From an uncultured bacterium (GTDB lineage: Bacteria > Cyanobacteriota > Vampirovibrionia > Gastranaerophilales > Gastranaerophilaceae): 64,000 nt of DNA. The translations under genes and the position numbers were made by a program. The stretch lies in contig CAJMSH010000005.1 in the NCBI GenBank assembly GCA_905216055.1, forward strand, positions 115,819 through 179,818, given 5' to 3'. Below, one piece after another: positions 1 to 8,867 of the stretch (position 1 is the first letter of the stretch; each line of letters starts with the position of its first letter). The notes beneath the pieces were generated by a model, which saw only the letters and a program-made list of their open reading frames with translations, was not told the DNA's origin and did not search any database.

Positions 1-525
1 AATCAAAGCCAAAACTTCCATTTCACGCTCAGTTAAACCGTACAAGTTTTTGCCTAATTTATAATTAATTTCACCGCGTTTTTCGCTTGAACTTCCGCTT
101 CTTCTAATATTTGTAAGTACAACTTTTGCAATTGCAGGATCAAGCCATCCTGCACCTTCTGATACCGCTAAAACAGCAGAAACAGTCTGTTCTGAAGTTG
201 CGCCTTTAGTTATATAACCGTCAGCTCCAGCCTGGAAAGAATCAAAAATATCATCTTCACTTTCTCTTGAAGTGTACATTAATACTTTTATTCTTGAATT
301 TGCAGCCTTAATTCTTTTAGTAGCTTCTATTCCATCAATAGTCGGAAGCCCAATATCCATTACAACAACATCCGGCAAGATTTCTAAAGCCTTATCAACA
401 CCTTCCTGTCCATCAGCACACATTCCCGCAATTTCAATATTAGGATTGTTGCTCAATATTACAGAAAGTCCCATACGGGCCATATCATGGTCTTCTACAA
501 TTAATACACGTATTTTTTTAGCCAT
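1..525 (-). CDS. NarL/LuxR-family response regulator (partial, C-terminus outside window)
   Basis: Two-component response regulator; 175 residues are visible and the gene runs off the left edge. The start is MAKKIRVLIVEDHDM. The receiver domain spans about residues 1-122, with the acidic pair E11/D12, the predicted phospho-acceptor D57 in VVVMDIGLP, and the conserved Lys near 107 in GYITKG. The last visible residues (LTEREMEVLALI) are the beginning of a LuxR-type helix-turn-helix, so the protein is a DNA-binding regulator. Its ATG overlaps the stop of the upstream kinase by 8 bp, so the two are translationally coupled and very likely cognate. The regulon cannot be told from this sequence. Confidence 0.9.
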   Translation of the reverse strand, partial: MAKKIRVLIVEDHDMARMGLSVILSNNPNIEIAGMCADGQEGVDKALEILPDVVVMDIGLPTIDGIEATKRIKAANSRIKVLMYTSRESEDDIFDSFQAGADGYITKGATSEQTVSAVLAVSEGAGWLDPAIAKVVLTNIRRSGSSSEKRGEINYKLGKNLYGLTEREMEVLALI

Positions 526-2119
526 TAGAAACCTGTCTTTCTTTAACTTTCGGATCTGTAACGACATCTGTCAGCAAGAATGAAAATTCACTACCTTTAT
601 TAACTTTGCTATCTACCCATATTTTTCCGTTATGAGCATCAATTATCTGACGAGAAAGATATAAACCTAACCCTGTACCTGTTGAGCGTTTTCTTGCAGT
701 TCCTTGAGAAAATCTCTTGAACAAGTTTGGAATATCAGCCTGAGGAATTCCATTACCGTTATCGGAAACTGAGAAAATAAAATCTCCGTTTTGAGCTTTT
801 GCAAGCACTTTAACCTCTCCGCCTTTATTTGTATAATTCAAAGCGTTTCCGCAAAGATTTGTGATTACACGTTTAATTTCCGCTCTATCAGCAAGAATAT
901 GTAAATCATCACTCAATTCATATTTTACAGAGAAATCAAGCCCTTTTTTAGCCGCAAGCGGTTTTAATTCTGCATAACACTGTTCAATCAAATCTTTCAC
1001 AGGGAATGCAGTTTTACAAAGAGTTAATTTCCCGCTTTCAAACCTGTAAACTTCTAATAAAGCATTTACAAGCCCTAACAAATCCTCGTTGCTTTGAAGC
1101 ATAGTTGATAAAAGGACTTTTTGTTTTTCATCCAATTCACCAATAGCTCCTTCAAGGAAGAATTTTAAAGTTTGAATTGCTGCAAGCAAAGGTGTTCTCA
1201 TATCATGAGTAAGAGTTGCAATAAAATCATCTCTTAATCTTTCAGCTTCCTTATGTTCGCTTACATCACGAATAACCCCGACAAATTTGTCGTAATTATT
1301 ATCATCTGCGGAAATAGCTGCAAAGCTTATTTCAACAGGAATATGCAAGCCGCTTAAAGAATTTACAACATAATAATCTCTCAAAAGAATTTCGGAATTT
1401 TCTTCCCCAAGTCCAAAAATTTCACCTGTTTTATTATCTTTTGAAGAATTAAATTCCTTTAAATTTGAATAAGCAATTTCTTGGAATTTTTTCTTACATA
1501 AAGTTTCTGCAGATAAACCAACCATATTTTCGCAAGCAGGATTTACCTGTTCAATATTTCCTAAACCGTCAACAATGATAATTCCATCTGCGCAATAATT
1601 TATAATTCCTTCAAGCTTTTTATTCGCCTCTACAAGATTTGCAGTTCTTTCAGCAACAATTTTTTCTAAATTTGCTGAATAATCCTGAAGTTTAGCTTTT
1701 GCTTCTTCAAGCTCAGAAATCTTGCTTCTTAAATTTTCTAATAAATGGCTTCTTTCAATACCATTTTTTACATTCAAAATAAGGTCATCATTATCCCAAG
1801 GCTTTTCAATATATTTATAAAGACCAATTTCATTTATAGCCTTAATAGCATTTTCTTTATCAGCATAACCTGTTAAAAGAATCATACTAACTTCAGGATA
1901 AAGTTTTTTAGCCTCTCTCAAAAATTCCAATCCGTTCATTTCAGGCATAATAAAATCTGAAATAATTAAATCGGGGCGATTTGAATTTAAAAATTCAACT
2001 GCACTTTTCGGGCTATTAAATAAATGTATATCATTAAATCCCTCAACTTTGAACAAAGTTTTAAAAGCTGAGGTAACCATTTTTTCATCATCTACTACTA
2101 CAATTTTACCGGTATTCAT
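518..2119 (-). CDS. Histidine kinase with N-terminal receiver and PAS domains (REC-PAS-HisKA-HATPase)
   Basis: Cytoplasmic sensor kinase of about 533 residues with no membrane segment. An N-terminal receiver (about 1-125, KIVVVDDEK and phospho-acceptor in LIISDFIMPEMNG) is followed by a coiled coil (130-165), a PAS domain (about 165-290), a HisKA H-box (TLTHDMRTP near 305) and a HATPase domain (NALNYT N-box, SDNGNGIP and GTGLGLYLS loops). I chose the internal ATG (MNTGKIVVVDD), because an upstream in-frame start would add a 19-residue hydrophobic extension before the receiver fold. The N-terminal receiver suggests input from another kinase. It overlaps the LuxR-type regulator, its probable partner. 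The signal is unknown. Confidence 0.9.
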   Translation of the reverse strand: MNTGKIVVVDDEKMVTSAFKTLFKVEGFNDIHLFNSPKSAVEFLNSNRPDLIISDFIMPEMNGLEFLREAKKLYPEVSMILLTGYADKENAIKAINEIGLYKYIEKPWDNDDLILNVKNGIERSHLLENLRSKISELEEAKAKLQDYSANLEKIVAERTANLVEANKKLEGIINYCADGIIIVDGLGNIEQVNPACENMVGLSAETLCKKKFQEIAYSNLKEFNSSKDNKTGEIFGLGEENSEILLRDYYVVNSLSGLHIPVEISFAAISADDNNYDKFVGVIRDVSEHKEAERLRDDFIATLTHDMRTPLLAAIQTLKFFLEGAIGELDEKQKVLLSTMLQSNEDLLGLVNALLEVYRFESGKLTLCKTAFPVKDLIEQCYAELKPLAAKKGLDFSVKYELSDDLHILADRAEIKRVITNLCGNALNYTNKGGEVKVLAKAQNGDFIFSVSDNGNGIPQADIPNLFKRFSQGTARKRSTGTGLGLYLSRQIIDAHNGKIWVDSKVNKGSEFSFLLTDVVTDPKVKERQVSNG

Positions 2120-2216
2120 AATACTTATATGATAAAGTATTTTTATAAATAAGACAAATACATTACAAAATTGCAATAATTAAGGGGAAAAAAGATTTTC
2201 CCCCTTATAATATTTT

Positions 2217-2726
2217 TTATTTATATGAATGCGGTTTATATTGGCGTTCTGATAATTCATGATCAAGATGGAATATTGCCGATTTATCTTCTCCAAACAT
2301 TTTTAACTTAGCAATTACAGCTCTCACGTTTGCTTCTTCTTCAACTTGTTCAGAGATATACCAATTTATAAAATGTCTTGTTGCAAGATCACATTCATCT
2401 TCACTCATTGTTGCTACACAATTAATGCTTTCCGTAACTGATTTTTCGTGTTCTAAAATTTTATCAAACACTTGAATAGGGTTGTCAAAGCTTCTATCAG
2501 GTGCATCTATTTTATCAAGATTTACAGAACCGTCCCTTTCAATTACATAATCAAACAATATCATTCCGTGATCAATTTCTTCCCTTGCCTGAACTTTTGT
2601 CCAATTTGAAAAGCCAAACAGACCAATTTCGTCAAAGAATGCAGACATAGCCAAATATAAATAAGCTGAATAAAATTCTTTATTAATTTGTGAATTTAAA
2701 ACATTTTGGACCTTTTCACTAATCAT
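2217..2726 (-). CDS. ftnA: Ferritin (non-haem, FtnA type)
   Basis: Iron-storage ferritin of 169 residues, the usual length for bacterial FtnA. Four-helix ferroxidase features are visible: NKEFYSAYLYLAMSAF in helix A, AREEIDHG (E..H metal ligands) in helix B, and EQVEEEANV in helix D. The start MISEKVQN is preferred over an upstream in-frame start because GGGAGG lies just ahead of this ATG, inside the end of the superoxide reductase gene; the two genes overlap by 8 bp. In the family, Fe(II) is oxidised and stored as a mineral core. Co-transcription with superoxide reductase fits an anaerobe limiting Fenton chemistry during oxygen exposure. Confidence 0.93.
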   Translation of the reverse strand: MISEKVQNVLNSQINKEFYSAYLYLAMSAFFDEIGLFGFSNWTKVQAREEIDHGMILFDYVIERDGSVNLDKIDAPDRSFDNPIQVFDKILEHEKSVTESINCVATMSEDECDLATRHFINWYISEQVEEEANVRAVIAKLKMFGEDKSAIFHLDHELSERQYKPHSYK

Positions 2727-3111
2727 TGTTACCCTCCCATAATCCGTGTAAATTACAAAATTCTCTTGCATAAGTTTTTCCTAACTTATCTTGCAAAATC
2801 ATTTTGGGTTCATCACCCGGATGCAAAAATTGCAATTGTGCATGATTTTTATCTTCGGAAATAGTTTCAATAAACATAATATAATGTTCATCAGTCATAG
2901 GATGCAGAACTTCTCCCACTCGAACTTCATTACCGTTATCTTGAGTTTTTACAAACACTGGAACATGTTTTTCAAGCATAGCATTTTCTTGTCTTTTAGC
3001 ATCTAATTTTTTCATAGGCTGCCCACAGCAAACAAGTTCTCCTTCTCCGGATAAAATAACTTCTACAAGATTTCCGCAGATTTCACATCTATATAAATCT
3101 AATCTTTCCAT
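2719..3111 (-). CDS. Superoxide reductase, two-domain desulfoferrodoxin type
   Basis: Reduces superoxide to peroxide without making oxygen, a typical anaerobe defence. 130 residues. The N-terminal desulforedoxin-like domain has the Cys set C-x2-C (CEICG) plus a CC pair (LVCCGQPM) for a rubredoxin-like Fe site. The neelaredoxin-like domain holds the His/Cys ligands of the catalytic iron (EKHVPV, HPMTDEHY, CNLHG) and the E-K pair near the active site. The start is MERLDLYRCE: AAAGGAG sits at proper spacing ahead of it, whereas an in-frame GTG 15 bp upstream would overlap that Shine-Dalgarno sequence. First gene of the sor-ftn pair; the upstream gap to the divergent gene must hold its promoter. 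Confidence 0.93.
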   Translation of the reverse strand: MERLDLYRCEICGNLVEVILSGEGELVCCGQPMKKLDAKRQENAMLEKHVPVFVKTQDNGNEVRVGEVLHPMTDEHYIMFIETISEDKNHAQLQFLHPGDEPKMILQDKLGKTYAREFCNLHGLWEGNND

Positions 3112-3241
3112 TATTTCTCCTTTCACTATATTATTAACTTGCTTTGGAGAAGTTTTACATTAACCGAACGGCTATAATATTTTTATTAATTTTTCTTTAC
3201 AAAGTAGCAAAATTTTTATTTTAAAGGTTTAAAATAGAATT

Positions 3242-4039
3242 ATGAAAGTAGATAAGGTTTCTTTTAGTTTTAACGGAAAAATAAAAAAAGACAGACCGGA
3301 ATTAAACAACGCATTTCTATATACTGCAGATATTGCAAGGTTAGAGTCAAAACATGATGCAAGAAAATTCAAAATTGGAACAGGTGTTTTAGCACTTTGC
3401 GCTGTCTTAGTAACTCTATTTAATTTAAAAGGACCTAAAAGACTTCCTGAAAATGTCGTTGAAATTACTAATTTGAAAAAAGGCTTGAATAAAATACAAG
3501 GATTGCCAAATACAGTTGAGAATTTAAAGAAAACGATTTTATATCCATTGCAATGTGCAGTAAAAGGCAACAAGGCAATTAATTTAAATAAAAAATTCAA
3601 ATCCGGAGTAATATTAACAGGTACAAAGGCAGAGAGACTTGAAGAAATAACAAACGCACTTGCCGAACATACAAAAGAACTCGGAATAAACACCGTTGAT
3701 ATTCCACACACACTAACAAGAACAAATTCTTTGGGCAAAACATTTACTAAAAAATTAAAAAGAAATCAAATAAATAAAAATATATATACAGAACTTCAAA
3801 AAGCAAAAACTAATTATAACGAAAAAGGTGCATATACAGTCATCAATCTAGGAAACATAGATGATTTAACAGATTTAGAAATTATAAAATCTCAAAAATC
3901 GAACATAGAAGCAGTTCTTGAAAATCTTAATTCAAAATCATTCCCTGGAGTCATTTGGACTGGCTGGACAACAAAGACAAAATCTTTACCATTATTCTTA
4001 AGCAATCTTCCAATATCAATTACCAAAGTTGTAGACTAA
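3242..4039 (+). CDS. Membrane-anchored protein resembling a degenerate AAA-type ATPase
   Basis: Not assigned to a named family. 265 residues; one predicted membrane segment at about 44-62, then a basic soluble domain. The soluble part follows the order of an AAA module: a GLNKIQGLPN..LKK lead-in, a beta strand plus loop GVILTGTKAERLEE (122-134) where a Walker A would be, VINLGNIDDL (200-209) where Walker B would be, and GVIWTGWTT (236-244) where sensor 1 would be. The P-loop GKT and the Walker B acidic pair are missing, so ATP hydrolysis is unlikely. This is inference by pattern only. The N-terminus VSFSFNGK resembles the F-x-G-like motif of other unknown proteins here. No strong ribosome-binding site is visible. 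Confidence 0.6.
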   Translation: MKVDKVSFSFNGKIKKDRPELNNAFLYTADIARLESKHDARKFKIGTGVLALCAVLVTLFNLKGPKRLPENVVEITNLKKGLNKIQGLPNTVENLKKTILYPLQCAVKGNKAINLNKKFKSGVILTGTKAERLEEITNALAEHTKELGINTVDIPHTLTRTNSLGKTFTKKLKRNQINKNIYTELQKAKTNYNEKGAYTVINLGNIDDLTDLEIIKSQKSNIEAVLENLNSKSFPGVIWTGWTTKTKSLPLFLSNLPISITKVVD

Positions 4040-4057
4040 AATTATTTTTATGATAAA
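4029..4057 (+). promoter_or_regulatory. Weak candidate promoter for the SRP RNA
   Basis: TTGTAG, a 17-bp spacer and GATAAA lie directly upstream of the SRP RNA, placing its first base about 10 bp after the -10. The match is modest and the region is AT-rich, so this is only a candidate. Confidence 0.3.
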
Positions 4058-4066
4058 ATAATTTCA

Positions 4067-4322
4067 ACCGTGCTCCACGGGGAATTGCAATCCCTTGACC
4101 CGAAGTTTATGCGGGGTGCAGAGCCTGTTGTGAGGGTTCGGTAAATAATTTTGATAAATTTATTATTGTTGACGTTTAATGTCATTGCGGCGTAAGCTGT
4201 CGAACCGTGTCAGGGTGGAAACACAGCAGCACTAAGACAATCCTTGCGGGTGTTTTGGGATTAAAAAGAGATAATATATTTAAAGACTTTATTTAACGAA
4301 TTCGATAGACAGTGGCACGGTT
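4067..4322 (+). ncRNA. ffs: Signal recognition particle RNA, large bacterial type
   Basis: RNA core of the signal recognition particle, which binds Ffh and directs membrane proteins to FtsY. The helix-8 signature is clear at about 4208-4232: GTCAGG, a GGAA tetraloop on a short stem, then AGCAGC, the Ffh M-domain site. The 5' end (CCGTGC..CCAC) pairs with the 3' end (GTGGCACGG at 4312-4320), closing a molecule of about 255 nt. That is much longer than the ~100-nt 4.5S form and implies an Alu-like domain. A T6 tract follows immediately and acts as terminator together with the closing stem. It lies between a plus-strand and a minus-strand gene. Confidence 0.9.
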
Positions 4323-4324
4323 TT

Positions 4325-5278
4325 TTATTTTAATTCTACATCTTTTATGTATCTTGGTCTTGATTTAACTTCACGAAATACCTGACCTACATATTCACCA
4401 ATTAAACCTAAACAGAAAAGCTGAATTCCTCCAAATACACACAATAATATTATTGTTGTTGCCCAACCGTTTGGTGAATTATGCCAAAATATCTTCTCTA
4501 TAACTGTTTCTACTCCAACAATAAAGCCAAAAAACGCCATAAAAAAGCCTAAAACAGCTACAAATCTTAAAGGCACTACACTATATGAAGTTATACCATT
4601 CAATGCCAAAGCCATCAATGACATAAAATTATATTTTGATTTACCTGCAAAACGAGGTTTTACATCAAAATTCACGAAAGCAGTTTTCAAACCTAATTCA
4701 TTGAAAAAGCCTCTTAAGAAAAGATATTTTTCAGGATATAATTCCATAATATCCAAGACCTTTTTACTTACTAACCTGAAATCAGAATGATTTGGCGGTA
4801 TTTTTGCCCCTAAAATATTCATCGTTTTATAAAACATCAATGCAGTAACTTTTTTAAAGAAAGAATCTGTTTTTCTGTCATTTCTGATCCCGCAAACAAT
4901 ATCTGCACCTTTTACATATTCATCTACAAAATTTTCAATTACATTTTCATCCTGCTGTAGATCTGCATCAATTGATACACAACAATCACAACCAATATTT
5001 CTAACACCCTCAAGTCCAGCAGTTAAAGCCTTTTGATTACCAAAATTTCTTACAAATTTAAGCCCTTTTACTCTAGAATCCTTGTTATGAAAATCTTCAA
5101 TGATTTGCCAAGTAGTGTCATTTGAGCCATCATCAACAAAATAAATATAACTATTATCACTAATTTTATTTTTATTTACTAATGAATCTAACAAAGCCAA
5201 AAGTGTTGAACAAGTTTTTTTTAGACAAAGTTCCTCGTTGTAGCATGGAACAATAATTGCTAAAGTAGGTTTATTCAT
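4325..5278 (-). CDS. Family 2 glycosyltransferase, DPM1/GtrB-like, membrane-bound
   Basis: Predicted polyprenyl-phosphate sugar transferase of 317 residues. The GT-A fold starts with LAIIVPCYNEE, followed by YFVDDGSNDT and the DxD-type metal site in SIDADLQQDE. Two C-terminal hydrophobic segments (about 230-255 and 270-295) match the GtrB/YkcC/ArnC group, which loads a sugar onto undecaprenyl phosphate at the inner membrane. A GAGAGGA ribosome-binding site precedes the ATG. It is divergent from a YdjC-type deacetylase, and an envelope-glycan role for both is plausible. The sugar donor cannot be read from sequence. Confidence 0.88.
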   Translation of the reverse strand: MNKPTLAIIVPCYNEELCLKKTCSTLLALLDSLVNKNKISDNSYIYFVDDGSNDTTWQIIEDFHNKDSRVKGLKFVRNFGNQKALTAGLEGVRNIGCDCCVSIDADLQQDENVIENFVDEYVKGADIVCGIRNDRKTDSFFKKVTALMFYKTMNILGAKIPPNHSDFRLVSKKVLDIMELYPEKYLFLRGFFNELGLKTAFVNFDVKPRFAGKSKYNFMSLMALALNGITSYSVVPLRFVAVLGFFMAFFGFIVGVETVIEKIFWHNSPNGWATTIILLCVFGGIQLFCLGLIGEYVGQVFREVKSRPRYIKDVELK

Positions 5279-5358
5279 AAATCCTCTCTCTAAATTTGCA
5301 AAAAAGTATAACTTTATACTATAATATATATAATATTAAAGCAAGGATTTTTTATTAT

Positions 5359-6216
5359 ATGGTTAACAAAAAATTTATTTTAAATGCAGATGATTTTGGA
5401 ATGTCTAAAGCTTTTAACAGAGCTGTTTTAGACGGATACCACAACGGTTTTTTAACAAGTGCAAGCCTTTGTGCAAACGGAAAAGCTTTCAATGCTGCCG
5501 TTAATGAGATTATTCCGGAATGCCCAAATTTAGGAATTGGAATACACCTTAACATTATAGAAGGTCGTTCTTTAACTAAAGCACCAATGTTAACTAACAA
5601 ACGCGGTAAATTTAATAACGGTTTTATACAACTTCTTTTAAAATCACATAACCAAGAATTTTTAAATCAAGTCGAATTTGAATTCAGAACTCAAATTGAA
5701 ACTGTTATGAATTACACAAAAGTTGATCATATAGATTCACATGTTCACACACATGCTATACCAAATTTATTTAAACTAACGGCAAAGCTTGCAAAAGAAT
5801 ACAATATTCCATATATAAGAACTCAGCATGAAGAAATGTATTTTGTTCCAAGCCTAAAAAAACATCTAAATTTAAAATACCCGCCAAATATTTTAAAAAT
5901 TATTCTTTTAAATTACTTCACATCAATCAATAAACCTGTCGCAAAAGAATACGGACTAAAAACAAATGATTATCTTATAGGCGTCGGCTATACAGGTCTT
6001 ATGGACAATATGACAATTGAATACGGATTAAAGGCTTTGGAAGAAGATTGTGTTGCAGAAGCTCTAATTCATCCGTGTCACTATGCAACTGCTAATAAAA
6101 ATCAGCACTATACAGAATTTTTAATTACGCAAAATAAAGCTCTAAAAGACAAAATTTCAAGGCTTGGATTTGAAATGACAAATTATAAAAAGGAACTTGC
6201 TTTATCTCAAAAATAA
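5359..6216 (+). CDS. YdjC/ChbG/HpnK-family carbohydrate deacetylase
   Basis: Predicted metal-dependent deacetylase of 285 residues. The start MVNKKFILNADDFGMS is chosen because the family begins with the metal-binding ADDFG motif close to its N-terminus; an upstream in-frame start would add a 21-residue non-homologous extension. The second metal motif is HIDSHVHTH around residues 127-135, and the C-terminal ALIHPCHY also fits. Members remove acetyl groups from N-acetylated sugars (ChbG on chitooligosaccharides; HpnK on hopanoid sugars). No hopanoid genes are nearby, so an envelope-sugar or chitobiose role cannot be decided. It is followed after 21 bp by the exported nuclease gene. Confidence 0.85.
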   Translation: MVNKKFILNADDFGMSKAFNRAVLDGYHNGFLTSASLCANGKAFNAAVNEIIPECPNLGIGIHLNIIEGRSLTKAPMLTNKRGKFNNGFIQLLLKSHNQEFLNQVEFEFRTQIETVMNYTKVDHIDSHVHTHAIPNLFKLTAKLAKEYNIPYIRTQHEEMYFVPSLKKHLNLKYPPNILKIILLNYFTSINKPVAKEYGLKTNDYLIGVGYTGLMDNMTIEYGLKALEEDCVAEALIHPCHYATANKNQHYTEFLITQNKALKDKISRLGFEMTNYKKELALSQK

Positions 6217-6237
6217 TTTATATCAGGATGTTTAAAT

Positions 6238-8016
6238 ATGCAATTTAAAAAGATTTTTACAATTATATTTGTTATATGCATATTTATAGCATTTGCGTCA
6301 TTTGAAATTATCAGAAAATCAGATAATGCTATTTTAAATATCGTTACACCAAATACAATCGAAGTTGATTTAAACGGAAATAACATATCTGATAGTGATG
6401 AAACAATTTGTATTCCAAATGTTCAAACATTTACATCGGATTTAAAAGTAAATCAAGAAGAATTAGCAAAAAATTTAAATTTAACAGCTGAAGATGCAAT
6501 AAAAGTTGGCTATATAACAGACAACTTTGCAGACAGTATTTTATCGGAAAAACGAGTTAAACTAAAACTGAGCAAAGAAGAAAATCAAAATTGCAAATTT
6601 GCAGATATTATTGTTGATAACCAATCTTACAGACAAAAGCTTTTAGAGTCAGGATTAGGCTTTGTAAACGGAAAACCTTATAACAACAAGAATTATCAAA
6701 AACAACTTGCAAAAGCTAAAAAATTTAAACTTGTAATTTTAAATCACAAAAGCAACAAGTATCACACCCTAACTTGTAAATACGGACTTATAGCACATGA
6801 TGCGATTGTAATTCCCGAAAAACAAATTCCAGATGATGCAAAACCTTGCAAATTTTGTCATACTACAAAAACAAAGAAACATAAAAAATTTACAAAATTT
6901 GCTATAAAAACCAAAATTATTCCGTATCCTCAAATAATTTCAAGCGGGAGCTTAAAAATGTATTTAAGCGACTTAACAACAAAGTTAAGACCTGATAATC
7001 AATGTTCATCACCTGCCTGCCAAGAAATTCTAACCCAGATAAACAACAGCAAAAATTCTATTGATATAGCTCTCTACGGCTGGGATAAAACTCCTAAACT
7101 TTCAAATGCACTCATAAGAGCTAAATCAAGAGGTGTAAAAATCAGACTTGTTTATGATACAAGTAACACATCCTACTATAAAGATATGGAAGATATAATT
7201 TCACTTGCAGATGAAGTTTCAACAGATTCTCCCAAAATTTTAATGCACAATAAATTTATAATTTTTGACAATCAAAAAGTAATCACAGGCTCAATGAACT
7301 TTTCAAACACAGGCTTTTCAGGTTTCAACACAAATTGCGTAATATATGTAAATTCAAAAGATTTAGCAAACATATACGAAGAAGAATTTAATCAAATGAT
7401 TTCAGGCAAATTCCACAATGCAAAATCAAAAGTAAATCATAAAACAATTATTCTAAATAAAACCAAAGTTACTCCGCTCTTTTCTCCAAAAGACAAAATT
7501 ATAACAAATAATATTATACCACTTGTAAATAATTCTAAAAAATATATTTATATTCCAAGCTTTTTAATAACTCATGATGAATTATCCCAAGCCTTAATTA
7601 ATGCAAAGAAAAGAGGGGTAGACGTAAAACTTATAATAGATGCAACAAACACATACGCATCAAGAAGCAAAGTAAAAATATTAAGAGCCTCAGGAATTCC
7701 GGTAAAAATAGAAAATTATGCAGGAAAAGTTCATTCAAAAAGCATGATAATTGACGACAGATATATAATTGCAGGTTCAATGAATTTTTCAAAAAGCGGT
7801 GAAAACAAAAATGATGAAAACGTTTTAATAATCGAAGATGAAAGGCTCGCAAGATATTATAAAGGCTTTTTTGAATATTTGTGGAAGAAAATTCCTAACA
7901 GATATTTACAACACGGGGTAAGAGCAGAAGGGAAATATTCAATCGGTTCTTGTTCTGACGGAATTGATAACAATTTTGACGGCAAAATTGACAAACAAGA
8001 TATAGGATGCCATTAA
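6238..8016 (+). CDS. Exported phospholipase-D-type (two HKD motifs) nuclease-like protein with Cys-rich and Ca-loop-like segments
   Basis: 592 residues with an N-terminal signal anchor (about 5-22), so it acts outside the cytoplasm or at the membrane face. After it comes an acidic loop DLNGNNISDSDE (about 49-60) shaped like an EF-hand/dockerin loop, then a region resembling a degenerate staphylococcal-nuclease fold. Next is a H-x3-C..C-x2-C segment (HTLTC near 176, CKFCH near 204) like the small zinc module found after such nucleases. The catalytic part is a PLD superfamily dimer: HNKFIIFD near 336 and HSKSMIIDD near 498, each followed by GSMNFS. The tail (about 575-592) has CSDGIDNNFDGKID, like MopE-type Asp-rich repeats. 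Extracellular DNA degradation is inferred. Confidence 0.82.
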   Translation: MQFKKIFTIIFVICIFIAFASFEIIRKSDNAILNIVTPNTIEVDLNGNNISDSDETICIPNVQTFTSDLKVNQEELAKNLNLTAEDAIKVGYITDNFADSILSEKRVKLKLSKEENQNCKFADIIVDNQSYRQKLLESGLGFVNGKPYNNKNYQKQLAKAKKFKLVILNHKSNKYHTLTCKYGLIAHDAIVIPEKQIPDDAKPCKFCHTTKTKKHKKFTKFAIKTKIIPYPQIISSGSLKMYLSDLTTKLRPDNQCSSPACQEILTQINNSKNSIDIALYGWDKTPKLSNALIRAKSRGVKIRLVYDTSNTSYYKDMEDIISLADEVSTDSPKILMHNKFIIFDNQKVITGSMNFSNTGFSGFNTNCVIYVNSKDLANIYEEEFNQMISGKFHNAKSKVNHKTIILNKTKVTPLFSPKDKIITNNIIPLVNNSKKYIYIPSFLITHDELSQALINAKKRGVDVKLIIDATNTYASRSKVKILRASGIPVKIENYAGKVHSKSMIIDDRYIIAGSMNFSKSGENKNDENVLIIEDERLARYYKGFFEYLWKKIPNRYLQHGVRAEGKYSIGSCSDGIDNNFDGKIDKQDIGCH

Positions 8017-8030
8017 ATTTAATATTTTAT

Positions 8031-8828
8031 TTATAGCGGAATTGCAACAAGATATCTGTAAAAATTGTTTTCTAGATAGCTTTCAGGGAGATTATCCCAG
8101 TATCTATATACTGTAACACCTTGATTTTTTAATTTATTAACCAATTTATCTGCATCATCCTCACTTTTTGCAAAATACGGATAACAAAACGGAAAATCAT
8201 CAGGAGCTATATCAATTTTTAAACAATTTGAATTACCATATAGTTTTTCATATCTTTGAAAAGCACTTTTTCTTCTTGCTTTTTCAACATCTAAATCTGT
8301 ATTTTTTAATAAATTATCAGTTGTATTTGATATCAATTTCATATCAAGATTGTCAATTCTTCTCTCGTTAGTGCAAATTTCATCATAATCCAATTCTTTT
8401 GGAATATATGAATAATCATCTCTATCAATATTTAAAACAAGCTTTTTTGATATATAAAGAAATGCGCCATCTCTAATTTTAGGGAAAAATTTTCTTAAAG
8501 AATTAAAAGATGCAAGACCATAATGTTTTGAATAAAAAGAATGAGCGTTATCAACAATCAAATTAGGATAGATTTTAGCTAAATTTTCAACGATTTTAGA
8601 ACAAACTCCAAAATAATTCGGATACAAAATATACGCATTTTTAGGGAAATCACCAGACGGTGTAAAATCTAAATTTATATGGTAAAAGTTTATCTTACAA
8701 CCTTCCTCAAATGCGATATGTCTAATACAAGAACATATATAATATGGAATATAAATTTCTTTTATTCCATAAGCTTTTATCAAATACCTAAAACAATTTC
8801 TTGCGGAATTTAGCTTAATAATATCCAT
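8031..8828 (-). CDS. Short DegT/DnrJ/EryC1-like PLP-fold protein
   Basis: 265 residues, clearly shorter than the 360-400 of normal DegT-type sugar aminotransferases. Recognisable pieces are LNSARNCFRYL at the N-terminus, YILYPNYFG, LIVDNAHSFY (Asp that would bind the PLP nitrogen) and NSLRKFFPKIRDGAFLY, the region with the Schiff-base lysine in relatives. The C-terminal small domain is abbreviated (DDFPFCYPYFAK, then VTVYRYWDNLP). It may be a compact enzyme or a non-catalytic relative. It ends 15 bp from the convergent nuclease gene. No strong Shine-Dalgarno sequence precedes the ATG. The substrate is unknown. Confidence 0.6.
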   Translation of the reverse strand: MDIIKLNSARNCFRYLIKAYGIKEIYIPYYICSCIRHIAFEEGCKINFYHINLDFTPSGDFPKNAYILYPNYFGVCSKIVENLAKIYPNLIVDNAHSFYSKHYGLASFNSLRKFFPKIRDGAFLYISKKLVLNIDRDDYSYIPKELDYDEICTNERRIDNLDMKLISNTTDNLLKNTDLDVEKARRKSAFQRYEKLYGNSNCLKIDIAPDDFPFCYPYFAKSEDDADKLVNKLKNQGVTVYRYWDNLPESYLENNFYRYLVAIPL

Positions 8829-8867
8829 AAAAAAATTATATTATAGAAATTTTTTACAAAAAATAGA

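Noticed and set aside
3229..3738. 169-codon open frame antisense to the degenerate AAA-like gene
   Set aside because: The plus-strand frame is longer, has an ordered domain pattern and a membrane segment; the antisense frame is Phe/Ser-rich without a start signal.
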